This document shows, in pieces, positions 51,340-62,040 of a stretch of DNA of 64,000 nt (position 1 is its first letter; each line of letters opens with the position of its first letter). This DNA is from Paramoeba atlantica. Its lineage: Eukaryota; Discosea. The stretch covers positions 186,001 through 250,000 of the forward strand of contig CDRNVI010000056.1 of NCBI GenBank assembly GCA_977017575.1, given 5' to 3'. The position numbers and the translations under genes were made by a program. The notes beneath the pieces are model-generated. The model did not search any database. It was not told the origin of the DNA and was given only the letters and a program-made list of their open reading frames with translations.

Positions 51340-52265
51340 TTTCTGTAAAAAGGTACCTTCTTCGAATGTTGGACACAACCCCGTAATGGGGAAGTAAGTT
51401 CGGAACCTCTTCCTGGTTCTAACAACATTCATCAAAAGGCTGTTTTCCTGTGTGGGATGACGATGCTAGTTGTAAATTACATTCTTGCATTGTAAACCAC
51501 CCCTTCCTCTGTGCAACCACTATCAACAAAGTGAAAAATTGGTTATGCCAAAAAAAATGTCACTTTGCGGGAAAATTGAAAGTTACGCCCCCTCGCAAAC
51601 GAGTACAATGGGGTTGTCATGGAAAAAAAGATTTTCCTGAATAGAACTCTTCCTAGAAACGCCGAATAACCACTTTTTACACAGTTTCAATCATTTTTTC
51701 GAGGTACATAATACCGGGCAAAACAGGGTGAACGGGGGTGTAATTGAATCGCTAAGCATCTCGGGGAACAGCTACCGAAACAGCTGCCTGAGTCATGAAC
51801 GAGACAGCTATCTAGGGGACCGAGCTAGAAAATAACTACTCCTTGAGTATCTAACTAGCAATTGAATTGATAAGACGAACTAAAATTTACTATACACTGT
51901 AAAAGTAACTGACTCAGAACCAACCAACTGACTCAGTAAGGTTTCTAAATGATGAGCGCACTTGCGGGTTAACGTACTAGTCGGATACTTTTACTAGTAA
52001 TTTACTATTGGACTTATTACATGTATGTGGCTATCTGGTGACTCAAATCACTCACACACTCACTCACTTATCAATTGCTTATTCCTGGATCTCACTCGAT
52101 ACGCAAGAGGGTACGCAGCAAACGATAACATGTAGAGATTTTTATGATAAAAAATACGCCATCTATGATAATGCACGATCTGCATGAAATACAATGTATG
52201 AAGAATATATGAAAATAAAAATCCAAATATACGTCCTAACTATACGATACCCAACGAGGGTTCTA
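51340..52265. other. gap; no supported gene
   Basis: ACTGACTCAG and CTCACTCACT short repeats lie in 51905-52070. Short frames lack domains. I see nothing else. Confidence 0.4.
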
Positions 52266-52271
52266 CTGACC

Positions 52272-52605
52272 TAGGGTGCATCCGACCTCCGTCCCGACAG
52301 GAAGTGCGCATAACGTTCCCTATGGGGTAGTAATGCATTACTTCCTTTCGTGCGCTGCGGTCTCCTTTAACCCTGCCGGACAAAGCCTAGGTCGGGACAA
52401 AGCCTAGGTCACCTCCCCCCCTTGTTTTTATCTACATACGTTTTAATTGCAACATCGTCAGAAAGCGTTAAATTGCACATCATAGCATCACGTTACCTCG
52501 ATCATCCTTCCATCACCTTTCCATCATACCATTTCTCAGGTATGTGGCTCCGGGCTTTGGACCGGAATTGCAGGGTTAAAGGAGACCACAGCGCACGAAA
52601 GGAAG
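52272..52605. repeat. structured foldback element, copy B
   Basis: This is homologous to 6603-6854. The arms at 52341-52376 and 52570-52605 are inverted repeats of 36 bases with one mismatch. GTCCCGAC (about 52291) pairs with GTCGGGAC (about 52392). The third hairpin is CATACC (52525-52530) with GGTATG (52539-52544). Relative to copy A, three arm positions changed on both sides so that pairing is kept. The central spacer is longer (about 190 against 118 bases). Confidence 0.75.
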
Positions 52606-52849
52606 TCGTCGTCGCTGCGGCAAAACGTCAGAAGGCTCTGCCTTCTGCTTTTTGCCTTGCGCCTCCTCCTTCCTCTGCGGTCTTTCGTATCCCACACTTC
52701 AAGTTGAAAAAAGCATGTGGCAAATTGGGGTTTGCAAATCGCCTCCAAAGAAGGGGGTCTCGAGTGGCCCAAAAGGTGCGTTTTTATTTCCTAAAGCTAT
52801 CTATTTATGGTGATGCCTTTGGTTCTTTGTGAAAAAAACTTTTTCCGGA

Positions 52850-53385
52850 AAAAAAAAATCGGTCCAAATATCGGGCCAAATTTTATTAATATAGGATAGC
52901 GAGGGAGGAGTATCTCCCTCAAAAATATATAAAAGGGGCTCCGGTGGTTCAAACAATATTTTCAAACAAATTCGGACCATGGGTCCATGGGGGGATCCAG
53001 GGTAGAGGGGGGGTTCAGGGTAGAGTATGCCGCGGCGATAATTTCCCACTCCCCCACCTGGGGGTGACCCCCCCCTGGTACGCGCAGGAGGGGTCCGGCA
53101 CGGTCAAAATTTCCAGATCCAAATTATTTCTCCGAAAAGGACTCCTAAAACGTGTTTTAGGAGTTTGTGGCCCCAGCTACCATTCTACGACGTTTTTTTC
53201 GTCAGATTTTTCGCCTAAAGATCGAACTTTTTCACCCGAAAAAATAGATTATTCATGACCTTTTGGCAATTTTACTTTTTTAGGCTTTTCGTTAAACGCG
53301 GAGGTAGTTTTCAACGCGAAGCGAGCAGCATGAGTGACTTCTAAATTGAAAACAACCACCGCGTTTAACGAAGAGCCTCAAAACG
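52850..53385. repeat. R2 + R1 composite repeat
   Basis: It contains GGGGCTCCGGTGGTTC (R2), the C-rich block near 53050, the R1 body (CCATTCTACGACGTTTTTTT) and the R1 foldback at 53290-53372. The LRR gene at 53465 starts just beyond it. Confidence 0.65.
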
Positions 53386-53464
53386 AAATTGATACTACAT
53401 ATTTTGACAGGGCAATATTCTTATTTTTATCACTTAACTACTTTGTGAAATTTACTTGCGGTAA

Positions 53465-54223
53465 ATGTACGGTACCTATTGCATCGACGACGGATCCGAT
53501 TTACGTCGAGGCAAAGTGACCTCTCTGCTACTGCCCCAGGAGGATATGCTTGAACGTCTAATTTCAAACCTAACTGAAAAGCATAAATCCTGGCGTACGA
53601 CGAAGAGGAATATTTTTGGGAACGTCAAGCGTTTATCGGCATGCCAATGGCGAGGCGTTACGTGTGATGAGGATCAAACAGTGAGCCTAATAGATTGGTC
53701 TTCAAAGAACCTTTCGGGCACCTTACAGTGGGAATTCTTACCTTATACGTTGCAACATTGTAACCTTTACTGTAACAAGCTAGGTGGGTCACCTAAACTT
53801 GATGCGCTGCCATCACGACTTACTTATTTAAGCATTTCGATCAACCATTTTACCGGTGAGTTAAACTTAACCCAATTGCCAAACACATTGTCTACACTTG
53901 GGTTGAATAACAACCAATTTGAAGGGAATGTTGATCTTACGAATCTCTGTTCTGGGATGAAATGTTTACGTCTTCAAGGAAACCGACTTTGCGGTGCCGT
54001 CGATCTTTCTTACTTGCCAAAGAATTTGCAACGCTTAGATTTATCCAGGAACAGATTATCCGGGTTAGTGATGTTTGACCGTCTTCCTCCAAACTTGTTA
54101 TGTCTGTATGTAGACAAAAACGAGGATCTTTATGGCGAAATTGACAAGTCGGTTCTTCCTAAGACTTTACAACCTATTGAGTTCCTGGATACAAACATTA
54201 AATACAGTATAAATGCAGTATAA
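53465..54223 (+). CDS. LRR protein, subfamily 2 (53 kb copy)
   Basis: A complete 252-residue frame: MYGTYCIDDGSDLRRGK, then the cap with CQWRGVTC, then seven LRR units, ending TNIKYSINAV. It shares with 59474 the ~60 bases before the ATG and ~120 bases after the stop, so the two are a recent duplication. It lacks one LRR unit present in the copies at 10931 and 44285. No signal peptide is visible. Confidence 0.87.
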   Translation: MYGTYCIDDGSDLRRGKVTSLLLPQEDMLERLISNLTEKHKSWRTTKRNIFGNVKRLSACQWRGVTCDEDQTVSLIDWSSKNLSGTLQWEFLPYTLQHCNLYCNKLGGSPKLDALPSRLTYLSISINHFTGELNLTQLPNTLSTLGLNNNQFEGNVDLTNLCSGMKCLRLQGNRLCGAVDLSYLPKNLQRLDLSRNRLSGLVMFDRLPPNLLCLYVDKNEDLYGEIDKSVLPKTLQPIEFLDTNIKYSINAV

Positions 54224-55044
54224 GTAATTTATAAAATAGTAGTATAAGTACAGCTATAAAATGGCCGTTTTCACCTAAAAGATACTAGTGGTGCGCGCTA
54301 TTTCGAGACTATTTGGACTATTAGTCTGTTCATTTACTTATTTATTGTCTACTAGATACAACGGGCGAAGTGAGATTTTTTTAGCGAATAGTAAGTATAT
54401 CACTTCATAAGATGCCTTTCTGTACATTTTTCGTTCATAAAAAGCAGATATTACATTTTTTTCGAAAAGTGTGCAATCTTCCTTGAATTCCACCCTTCAA
54501 AGTAATAAACTTTCAGGCTTGATCCACAACGTAAAGAACATTGTTCATTGAGAACTTTATCTACCCCGCCATCATCTACCAAGCCAAAGAACTTAGCGTC
54601 ATCGATAGTGCGGCGAATTTCGGCTCAAATTTTATCAGCAACTCGGTGTTCGCTTATGTGAAATTCGAGCGGACCACGCAACGTAACTAAAGCTTCAGAA
54701 AGATGCGTATCAATAGGAAATCCTTCAAAAAGGATCCTACACAAGCCAGAAACCTCTCGGCTGAATGCAGAGGTCGGCAAAACTACAAAAACTATTTTAT
54801 AGTACTATCATAGTACTATTAACTTTGAAACACGATAAAAAGGAAGAAGGATTTTTGAACAGATTTATGAAAAACGTGAAAATACCGAATTTTGCTTCAG
54901 TTTAGCCCCTTCTAGACAAAATGGTCCTATTAAAGGCGGGGTCGTGCATAGCCTTATTGAATAGGGGGTAATATGTATCGAGATTGATATTCCAACCTTT
55001 TAGTTCGCTGGTGTGTCAGCGGACTGTGGTTTGTATCTCCCAAT
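54224..55044. other. gap between LRR genes
   Basis: The first ~120 bases are the duplicated 3' flank also found after 60256. The rest is AT-rich, with TAGTACTAT alternations near 54795-54825. No gene is supported. Confidence 0.4.
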
Positions 55045-55992
55045 ATGTTTTCTTGTTTCACAATACTTGATACTTACGTATGTACGTTTATAATGCTTGC
55101 AACCTCACTTGCAATCCTTCTTCGTGTGGCAGATGACGAAAGTGGTGGACAAGGGTGTAAAAAGCGTCGAAAACTAAACGAGAGGATTTCTCCTGTGAAT
55201 GTGAAAAATACCCCGCATAAAGTGCGAGGCGCCAACTTACCACAAGAATATGAACTCGCACGATTTATCCAAAACATTTCGAGTCCTGATTCTTCTTGGA
55301 ACACTTCAACACCTGCGTGTGAGTGGCAAGGTGTGAAGTGTGACAAGGATTTACAGGTAACAAGTCTCCTGTGGAGCGCTACGGGTCTTGTCGGGTCATT
55401 ACAATGGTCGTATCTATGCCATACTTTACGTAAAATCGAGCTTTGGGAAAACGAGCTTACAGGCAATGTATCACTTCATATGTTACCACCTGAACTTGTG
55501 GACCACAACGCGTGCGTCAACACGTTTACAGGGGAAGCCGATTTGGCAAATTTGCCAATGACACTGAAAGAACTCGTGTTGGAAGAAAATCAACTAAATG
55601 GGAGCATCGACCTCACTCATTTACCTGTAACCTTGACAGATTTATGGCTTCGTGATAACCAATTTTCTGGGGACATTGATTTAGCGAACTTACCACCTAA
55701 TTTAAAAATGCTCATGCTAGGGTACAACAGATTCACAGGACCGCTTGATCTGCAACATATACCCTCGTCGCTTCATTCGTTGGAGTGTCAGCACAACCTC
55801 TTCAGTGGTAAATTAGGTTTGGACCCGGTCCCTGAGAATTTGTCTTATATTCGACTGGACTACAATCCTGATCTGTACGGTGAAGTCGACAAATCAATTA
55901 TTTCTCGTTTAAAATATGGATTCAACACTATTCGCGCTCAAGGGACAAAGGTACGAGTAGAATTCTATATAAAAGGAAATTCGCCGCAATAA
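55045..55992 (+). CDS. LRR protein, subfamily 3, with N-terminal hydrophobic segment
   Basis: A complete 315-residue frame. Residues ~9-31 (DTYVCTFIMLATSLAILLRV) are hydrophobic and could be a signal peptide or signal anchor. A basic, Cys-containing linker (KKRRKLNE) and the cap (LPQEYELARFI, SW, CEWQGVKC) follow, then about eight LRR units ending near EVDKSIISRL. It is the only complete member here with a clear membrane or secretion signal from its own first Met, which supports export of at least this subfamily. Confidence 0.85.
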   Translation: MFSCFTILDTYVCTFIMLATSLAILLRVADDESGGQGCKKRRKLNERISPVNVKNTPHKVRGANLPQEYELARFIQNISSPDSSWNTSTPACEWQGVKCDKDLQVTSLLWSATGLVGSLQWSYLCHTLRKIELWENELTGNVSLHMLPPELVDHNACVNTFTGEADLANLPMTLKELVLEENQLNGSIDLTHLPVTLTDLWLRDNQFSGDIDLANLPPNLKMLMLGYNRFTGPLDLQHIPSSLHSLECQHNLFSGKLGLDPVPENLSYIRLDYNPDLYGEVDKSIISRLKYGFNTIRAQGTKVRVEFYIKGNSPQ

Positions 55993-56249
55993 TGAATCCA
56001 AATTTATGGTTATTGATTGTGGAGTTCTTCTTGTAAATGACATGAACTTCATGCTTTTGATTCAAACGTTTTGAGGATTGTTTTTTTTGTTAAAGTCAGG
56101 TAGTTAATCGGAGCCGGTTATCTCCGGAGAGGCACGTAGTATACTCCCCCGTTCACTCATTTCTATAAGCGTCTTCCATAAGTTTTTGAAAATTAATTTA
56201 TGGAAGACCTACATCGCTTATGTTTACCATAGCCCTACGTAGGTAATTG

Positions 56250-57300
56250 AGGGATCGGTGTACCGGATGCTTGGCCATAACGCGGGCAAAAAGATCCTTG
56301 GCCTCTTCGGCGCTACTCCATCCCGATAGAGTTCGACGAACTTTCTCAATTTTTTGCAGGCGCAGCGTGACAGTTATGGATTGGCCGTAGATACGGATTA
56401 TAGGTGAAGTTCTGGGTCGGTCCTCCGTACTTCAGACCAGCTAGAGTCGCAACTGGCCCTCATAACGCTCAATTTTGGCTGTCACGAAGCGTCACGCGCT
56501 GACTGCACAGTCACCTATGACGTCACTAAGTATTTGATCTGAATGCTGATTTGACGAAGTCCACTTCGTGCTGATTGTAGTGAAGCAGCTTGTACTTGCC
56601 AATGTGTGCAAAGAACCGTTCAACGCTGTTTCGGATCCTTCGAATGGTTCATCCACGTTGTCTCCTATCTCCTAACAGAAACAATGCGGCACGTTTCTGT
56701 ACGCCTTCTCGACCATGATTCGTTCACCTTTTGCGTGCGGAAAGACAAGGAGTCTGAGTTGGCGAAGCATTCACTGTCGTGTATCCGCCCTTCGAATGGA
56801 CTCTCACGCCAAAGGGTGGCCATCTATCATTAACAAAACTTGGGAAGTCCAATATTTTGTCAAGTGCTTTCCGTTGTACAGCTCCTTAGGGCCTCGAGAG
56901 TACATGGGGACGCCATCTAGGATGCTTAAATACGCTACAAATTCTGACTAGAGGACAGTTTAGCGTCGCTCCTTATCCGCGAGATTGCCGACAGTATCTG
57001 AAGCACGAAGCGCAGGACGTATGTGCAGTTCCCACACTGCAGAAGGAGAAAACTTTTCAGATCCCAGATAGGGCACTAAAATTGCAAGAGTCTGGGCATG
57101 AGCCACATTTATGTGTCATGGCCAACGCTCGAAAAACGGAAAAAACGTCGCAAGTTAGCCTTCTAGAACGCTCAACGGTAAATTCAACGGAATCATCAAT
57201 CTCAAAATGTTTTAAATGGACATTCTCTTCAAGTTTCTCTACATGCGCCATGGCCTTAGTGGTTCCGTTGCGACTGTTTGTGATTTCACATTTTAGATCT
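56250..57300 (-). pseudogene. decayed DNA transposon, family uncertain
   Basis: Minus-strand frames show residues like VHSKGGYTTVNASPTQ and RNSVERFFAHIGKYKLLHYN. The last resembles the 'R..VE..F...K..' end of IS5/PIF-Harbinger DDE transposases. All frames are short and broken. Assignment is tentative. Confidence 0.3.
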
Positions 57301-57639
57301 TTGCTTCGCTCTCGGGTTCTTTCGGAATCTTCTACTGTGTTTCGCCGAAAGCGAAACTATTCTGAAACCACTTCGCTACGCGGAGTGTACTCCGCGTCAT
57401 TAAAATGCATCAGCTCTATCTCACGTGACTGTGAGCAGAACGAAGAATCGATCGGAACGTCGTATAAATTTTAAGATAACCACTTTACCGTATTGAGAAT
57501 CTTTTAACTGTTACCTTCGATTGTTTATCAAGCGCTCTTTTGTAAGAGCACTATGACCGTGAAGAAGACTTGTTAGCTCATCGTGAACCCGCTTCATTGC
57601 ATCTTGGCGAGCACTATTGAAACCTCGTAATCGCTTTCT

Positions 57640-57835
57640 TTTGCGTCCCCCATGATTCACCGTTATTTGAATTTTTTTCCGCTTATTGTCTTAATGGAAC
57701 GAATTGTTTTGCTTGATACTCCATAAGTTTTTGCTAGGTGTTTGACGGAATCACCTGATCGACAAATTGTAAGCTTTTGAATTATAGATAATTGTCCACG
57801 TTTATCAGGTTTTACAGAGGCAGCGTTTGAAGTCA
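57640..57835 (-). pseudogene. helix-turn-helix transposase fragment
   Basis: The minus strand reads MTSNAASVKPDKRGQLSIIQ, then SGDSVKHLAKTYGVSSKTIR, a psq/CENP-B-like helix-turn-helix typical of transposase N-termini. It stops soon after. It may be the 5' part of the decayed element at 56250-57300. Confidence 0.45.
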
Positions 57836-58229
57836 TTGGCGTTCTGGATTCCGGTACTATTGTTCCAGTTTCATCCGCCGAGATAGGGAATATGGGGTTC
57901 GCTAGTTGCCCTACATTTGGGAGCGAGGGACCGGGAATTATCCACTCGCTAAGTGTCCCCGGCGCTCCCCAAAAGTGAATTGTCCAGCACGAACCCGCGC
58001 CATACCTCGAAGAGTCATGTGAAAAGAATTGCTAATTTGATTGCTTGTTTTAAAATCATATGCGAAAAGAAAATATCAAAATTTTTAAGACGGAGCAAGA
58101 AAACAAAATTAAAATCTTCCTCATTTTGCCCGAAAAGAAAAGAACCTATAATTTATAGGTTCCCTTTATAATAAAGGGGGGGGGGGGGGCGAGGCTATTA
58201 TAAACGGGGCGAGGGGGGTACAGTAAATA

Positions 58230-59408
58230 CAGGGGGGGCGCAGCTAAATCTGAAGGGGTCCAAATTCGTATAACTTGGCCAATTTTGGAATAGCGCATTC
58301 GAGAGCTCTCGCAAATCCCTCTGGTGGAAACTAGGTCGTTTCCCGTACTTGTTCACATTTTATATAAAGGCAATCGGGTCAAAAACGCTAAATGCAAGAT
58401 TTTTATGGAAATTCGACTTCTGGAAAAAACCTAAAAAAAAACTTCACCTTAGTACCCGTAATGACCGCCATCCCTTTCTATGACAATGCGCATCCGGTTT
58501 AGCACACTCTTTATAGTGTTTTTTACATAATTAACTTCATTAATCAGAAAGTAGTACGAAGCTTGAATAGCATCGTTTAATGGGTTGATGCCGGATTTGT
58601 GGGTATCCATCATGGACCACAAATTTTAAATAGGTGTTATGTCCGGGGATTTTGCGGGCCAGTTTAGCATTCTGACCCCGTTCTAAGCGAAACACCGTCG
58701 TGCTTTGTTGTGAACAGTAGAGTTGTCCATCACAACTACAGCAGCGCGATGCCGCTTTAAAAAAGAAGGAAACCCCCCGCGCTTCTCCATGGCCTCCTTG
58801 AAGTTGTCCCCTTTGATGTTACAATCCCCTTCAAAGATGTGAATAAGCATTCATACCGGAGGCTAACACCCATCCACACCATAATACCCTTCCCCCCTAC
58901 CCAACGATCCATCCGAGGAGAAGAATATTTCATTGCGTCACCTTCACGACGAATGAATATTCGGTTCCCGCGACATACACGTGTAACTTAACCGTGTCTT
59001 CAGGTACACGAAAAGTACGGGCAGTCTCAGAAAAAGACCCTGTCTTGCCATAGTCCGCCACAAGAAGCATTCTGTGAGTGACTTTGGTCTGTCCGGGTGG
59101 TGAACCAGAGGTTTCCGAAAACTTTCCTCTGGAAGAAAGCGAATGCACTCTTCTTTGAGGCATGAACAATAAAAAAACTCACAAGCTTAGGGCAAAAAAC
59201 ACGAAAAATTATAAAAAACGCAATTTTTCCAAGTTGAAGTTCTGAAAGTTCGTATTTTTTTTATCAAAAAAGTAAGTTCTAAAACAACGGGAAACTATCT
59301 GATTTCCACCAGAGGGATTTGCGAGAACTCTCGAATGCGGTATTAGTTTCCAAAATTGGCCAAGTTATACGAATTTGAACCCCCCCCAGATTTACCTGCA
59401 CCCCCCTG
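58230..59408 (-). mobile_element. Tc1/mariner element with long TIRs, decayed
   Basis: It is flanked by TA on both sides. The ends are CAGGGGGGGCGCAG... and the inverse ...CTGCACCCCCCTG, with arms of about 120 bases (58230-58345 and 59290-59408). On the minus strand lies a broken transposase: MPQRRVHSLSSRGKFSETSG onward at 58930-59169 is the HTH part and resembles MPQRRDFG in the 11879 element. Later motifs lie in other frames. The element inserted 66 bases upstream of the LRR gene at 59474. Confidence 0.75.
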
Positions 59409-59473
59409 TATTTTAACAGGGGAATATTCTTGTTTTTATCACTTAACTACTTTGTGAAATTTACTTGCGGTAA

Positions 59474-60256
59474 ATGTACGGTACCTATTGCATCGACGAC
59501 GGATCCGATTTACGTCGAGGCAAAGTGACCTCTCTGCTACTGCCCCAGGAGGATATGCTTGAACGTCTAATTTCAAACCTAACTGAAAAGCATAAATCCT
59601 GGCGTACGACGAAGAGGAATATTTTTGGGAACGTCAAGCGTTTATCGGCCTGCCAATGGCGAGGCGTTACGTGTGATGAGGATCAAACAGTGAGCCAAAT
59701 TGAATGGTTTTCAATGAAACTTTCTGGCACCTTACAGTGGGAGTTCTTACCTTATACGTTGCAACATTGTAACCTTTACTGTAACAAGCTAGGCGGATCA
59801 CCTAAACTTGATGCGTTGCCATCACGACTTACTTATTTAAGCATTTCGATCAACCATTTTACCGGTGAGTTAAACTTAACCCAATTGCCAAACACATTGT
59901 CTACACTTGGGTTGAATAACAACCAATTTGAAGGGAATGTTGATCTTACGAATCTCTGTTCTGGGATGAAATGTTTACGTCTTCAAGGTAATCAACTTTC
60001 CGGTGCCGTCGATCTTTCTCACTTGCCAAATAATTTGCAACGCTTAGATTTATCCAGGAACAGGTTCTCCGGGTTAGTAATGTTTGACCGTCTTCCTCCA
60101 AACTTGTTATGTCTGTATGTAGACACAAACGAGGATCTTTATGGCGAAATTGACAAGTCGGTTCTTCCTAAGGCGTTACAAACTATTGAGTTCCGGTATA
60201 CAAACATTGAATACAATACAAATGCAGTACAAAAGATTTATAAAATGGCAGTATAA
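59474..60256 (+). CDS. LRR protein, subfamily 2 (59 kb copy)
   Basis: A complete 260-residue frame, near-identical to 53465-54223 over the cap and first repeats. Differences are clustered, for example IEWFSMKLSG against IDWSSKNLSG, and NQLSGAVDLSHLPNN against NRLCGAVDLSYLPKN. The C-terminus is extended (YNTNAVQKIYKMAV). A Tc1-type element sits 66 bases upstream and separates the gene from any older promoter or splice signals. Confidence 0.87.
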   Translation: MYGTYCIDDGSDLRRGKVTSLLLPQEDMLERLISNLTEKHKSWRTTKRNIFGNVKRLSACQWRGVTCDEDQTVSQIEWFSMKLSGTLQWEFLPYTLQHCNLYCNKLGGSPKLDALPSRLTYLSISINHFTGELNLTQLPNTLSTLGLNNNQFEGNVDLTNLCSGMKCLRLQGNQLSGAVDLSHLPNNLQRLDLSRNRFSGLVMFDRLPPNLLCLYVDTNEDLYGEIDKSVLPKALQTIEFRYTNIEYNTNAVQKIYKMAV

Positions 60257-60489
60257 ACACAGGTACAAAATAGCTGTTTTCACCTAACAAATACCAGTGC
60301 TGCGCGCTATTTCGAGACTATTTGGGCTATTAATCTGTTCATTTATGCTGAATGAAACGCGCGAAGCGAGATTTGGAAGCTGTCATGTGATAATGCGTTT
60401 CCCGTATCCTTGGTGTAGCTTTCTATGCGAAAGGGGGTAAAGGCGACAACTACATCTAATACCGATATATAGCCCCATATATTACGATT

Positions 60490-60715
60490 GTATTATTGCG
60501 GTGGTTGTATAACTACCGCTCTACCCTCGATTATTGAAAAAAAGTGAACACAAACAGTGAAAATATAAAGAGGAACACAGTAATAAAGGAAAAAAATATA
60601 AAAGGGGGCTCCGTTGGTCCAAAATTGAAAAACAAAATTGAAAAAGTGGGGGCTCTAGGGGGGGGTCCATGGGGGGAGGGGGGCATACCGCACGAATTTT
60701 TTTTTGAAACAACTA
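60490..60715. repeat. R2 repeat
   Basis: It starts GCGGTGGTTGTATAACTACC and includes AAATATAAAGAGGAACACAG and GGGGGCTCCGTTGGTCC. It is the same order as 17320-17520. Confidence 0.65.
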
Positions 60716-60724
60716 GTCACTCAC

Positions 60725-61505
60725 TACAAAGAAATTCACGTGGTGAAACTCCAAAAAGCCTTGGCACGACGAGGTCAATATCTGCTCTTCGCAAAGCAAA
60801 AAGCCTACAAGGCGCTCTTAAGAGAATAGGAGGACGAGCTAGTGGAGCTAGCGGCGAAACATTTCGCAGGCTTGGCAGCTCTTCGGTAGCGAGAAAGGTG
60901 CTCCAGCGAAGATAGGCTTCGATACATCCAGATGAGATCAAAAAACTGGGTCGATATCGAATTCCCGGAAGACATCGAGGTGGATGAGGATCTGGAGGAA
61001 CCCCTTTCTACCGATACTGGCATCTCAGTGTCTCTCTCGTTAGGTCCACAACAATCTGGACAGGTTCGTATCCACGGTTTGAGCCCTGTGACACGGATTG
61101 AAGAGGTGAAAACCGAAGTCGGCAAAGCCATTGGCCTACGAAAACACATGATTGCCATCATGGAAAGTTCCTCTGGGGCTATTCTTCCGCCGAACCTGCG
61201 CTTAGGGGAGCTCCCCGAGTCTGCTAAAATGGTAGCCTCGCTTCACCTCCCCCCCGGAGATCCAGAGGACATGGGTGACTCGATTCAGATTTATGGAATA
61301 CACTCCTCAAAAAACGCGGTGCGTGTGCCGGAGAATTTCGAACCTCAATATCTCCCAGCACTACTGTGTGAGCAGCTAGGCATTGACATGGATGGGTAGC
61401 GTATGGAGCGCCTCTCATTCGGAGCGTATGGGCACCGTTTGGTGCTTCCTTCCTATGATACCGAGATGAACTCTCCGGCCGCACTTCCCCGAACCATAGT
61501 CGCAT
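60725..61505 (+). pseudogene. frame interrupted only by TAG codons; ubiquitin-like part
   Basis: One reading frame can be followed for about 780 bases with three internal TAG codons (near 60829, 60889 and 61397). The longest open part, 60932-61399 (155 residues), has an acidic start and then a segment that looks like a beta-grasp/ubiquitin-like fold (VRIHGLSPVTRIEEVKTEVG, then LPPNLRLGELPESAKMV). A short alpha-helical, Lys-rich part precedes it. Other genes here use TAG as a real stop, so a pseudogene is the simplest reading. It is flanked by R2 and R1 repeats. Confidence 0.4.
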
Positions 61506-61639
61506 GATGAATCGTATTTGCTCATCGGTGCAATTCATGTACATTGCCATCAATGCTTCAATCACACCATACGCGTCCTCGGACGTAATCCGCAACATGA
61601 AGTTTATTACCAGAGAGCATGTGACATAATTCTAATGAT

Positions 61640-62040
61640 ACGAATTGCGAAATTTGATATGAATTCCGAACCTTTTGGGGTGACCAAAAAACTTTTTTTT
61701 GCCCCCAAAAAAGGTAAAAATACTATTTCTCCAAAAACGACTCCTAAAACGTATTCGGAGAGCTTGGGACCTCGGCTGCCATTCTACGACGTTTTTTTCG
61801 ACAGATTCGCCTCCTGCCCCTACTGGTAAGGCATCCAAAACTGCTCAAATTCGGGTTAAAATTTCGCAATTTTCGCCTAAAAATCGGGCTTTTTCACCCA
61901 AAAAAATAGATTATTCAAGCTCTTTTGACGATTTTTCTTTTTTAGGATCTTCATTAAACGCGGAGGCAGTTTTCAACGCGAAGCGCGCAGCATGAGTAAC
62001 TTCTAAGTTGAAAACAACCACCGCGTTTAACGAAGAGCCT
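61640..62040. repeat. R1 repeat with foldback
   Basis: The R1 body is CCATTCTACGACGTTTTTTT near 61779 and AAAAAATAGATTATTCAAGC near 61902. The foldback at 61957-62038 has AACGCGAAGCGCGCAG in its arm. The order is that of 53110-53372. Confidence 0.65.

Noticed and set aside
60805-61161. Minus-strand Ser-rich frame opposite the TAG-interrupted gene
   Set aside because: The plus-strand frame has better protein character; the Ser-rich translation is its complement.
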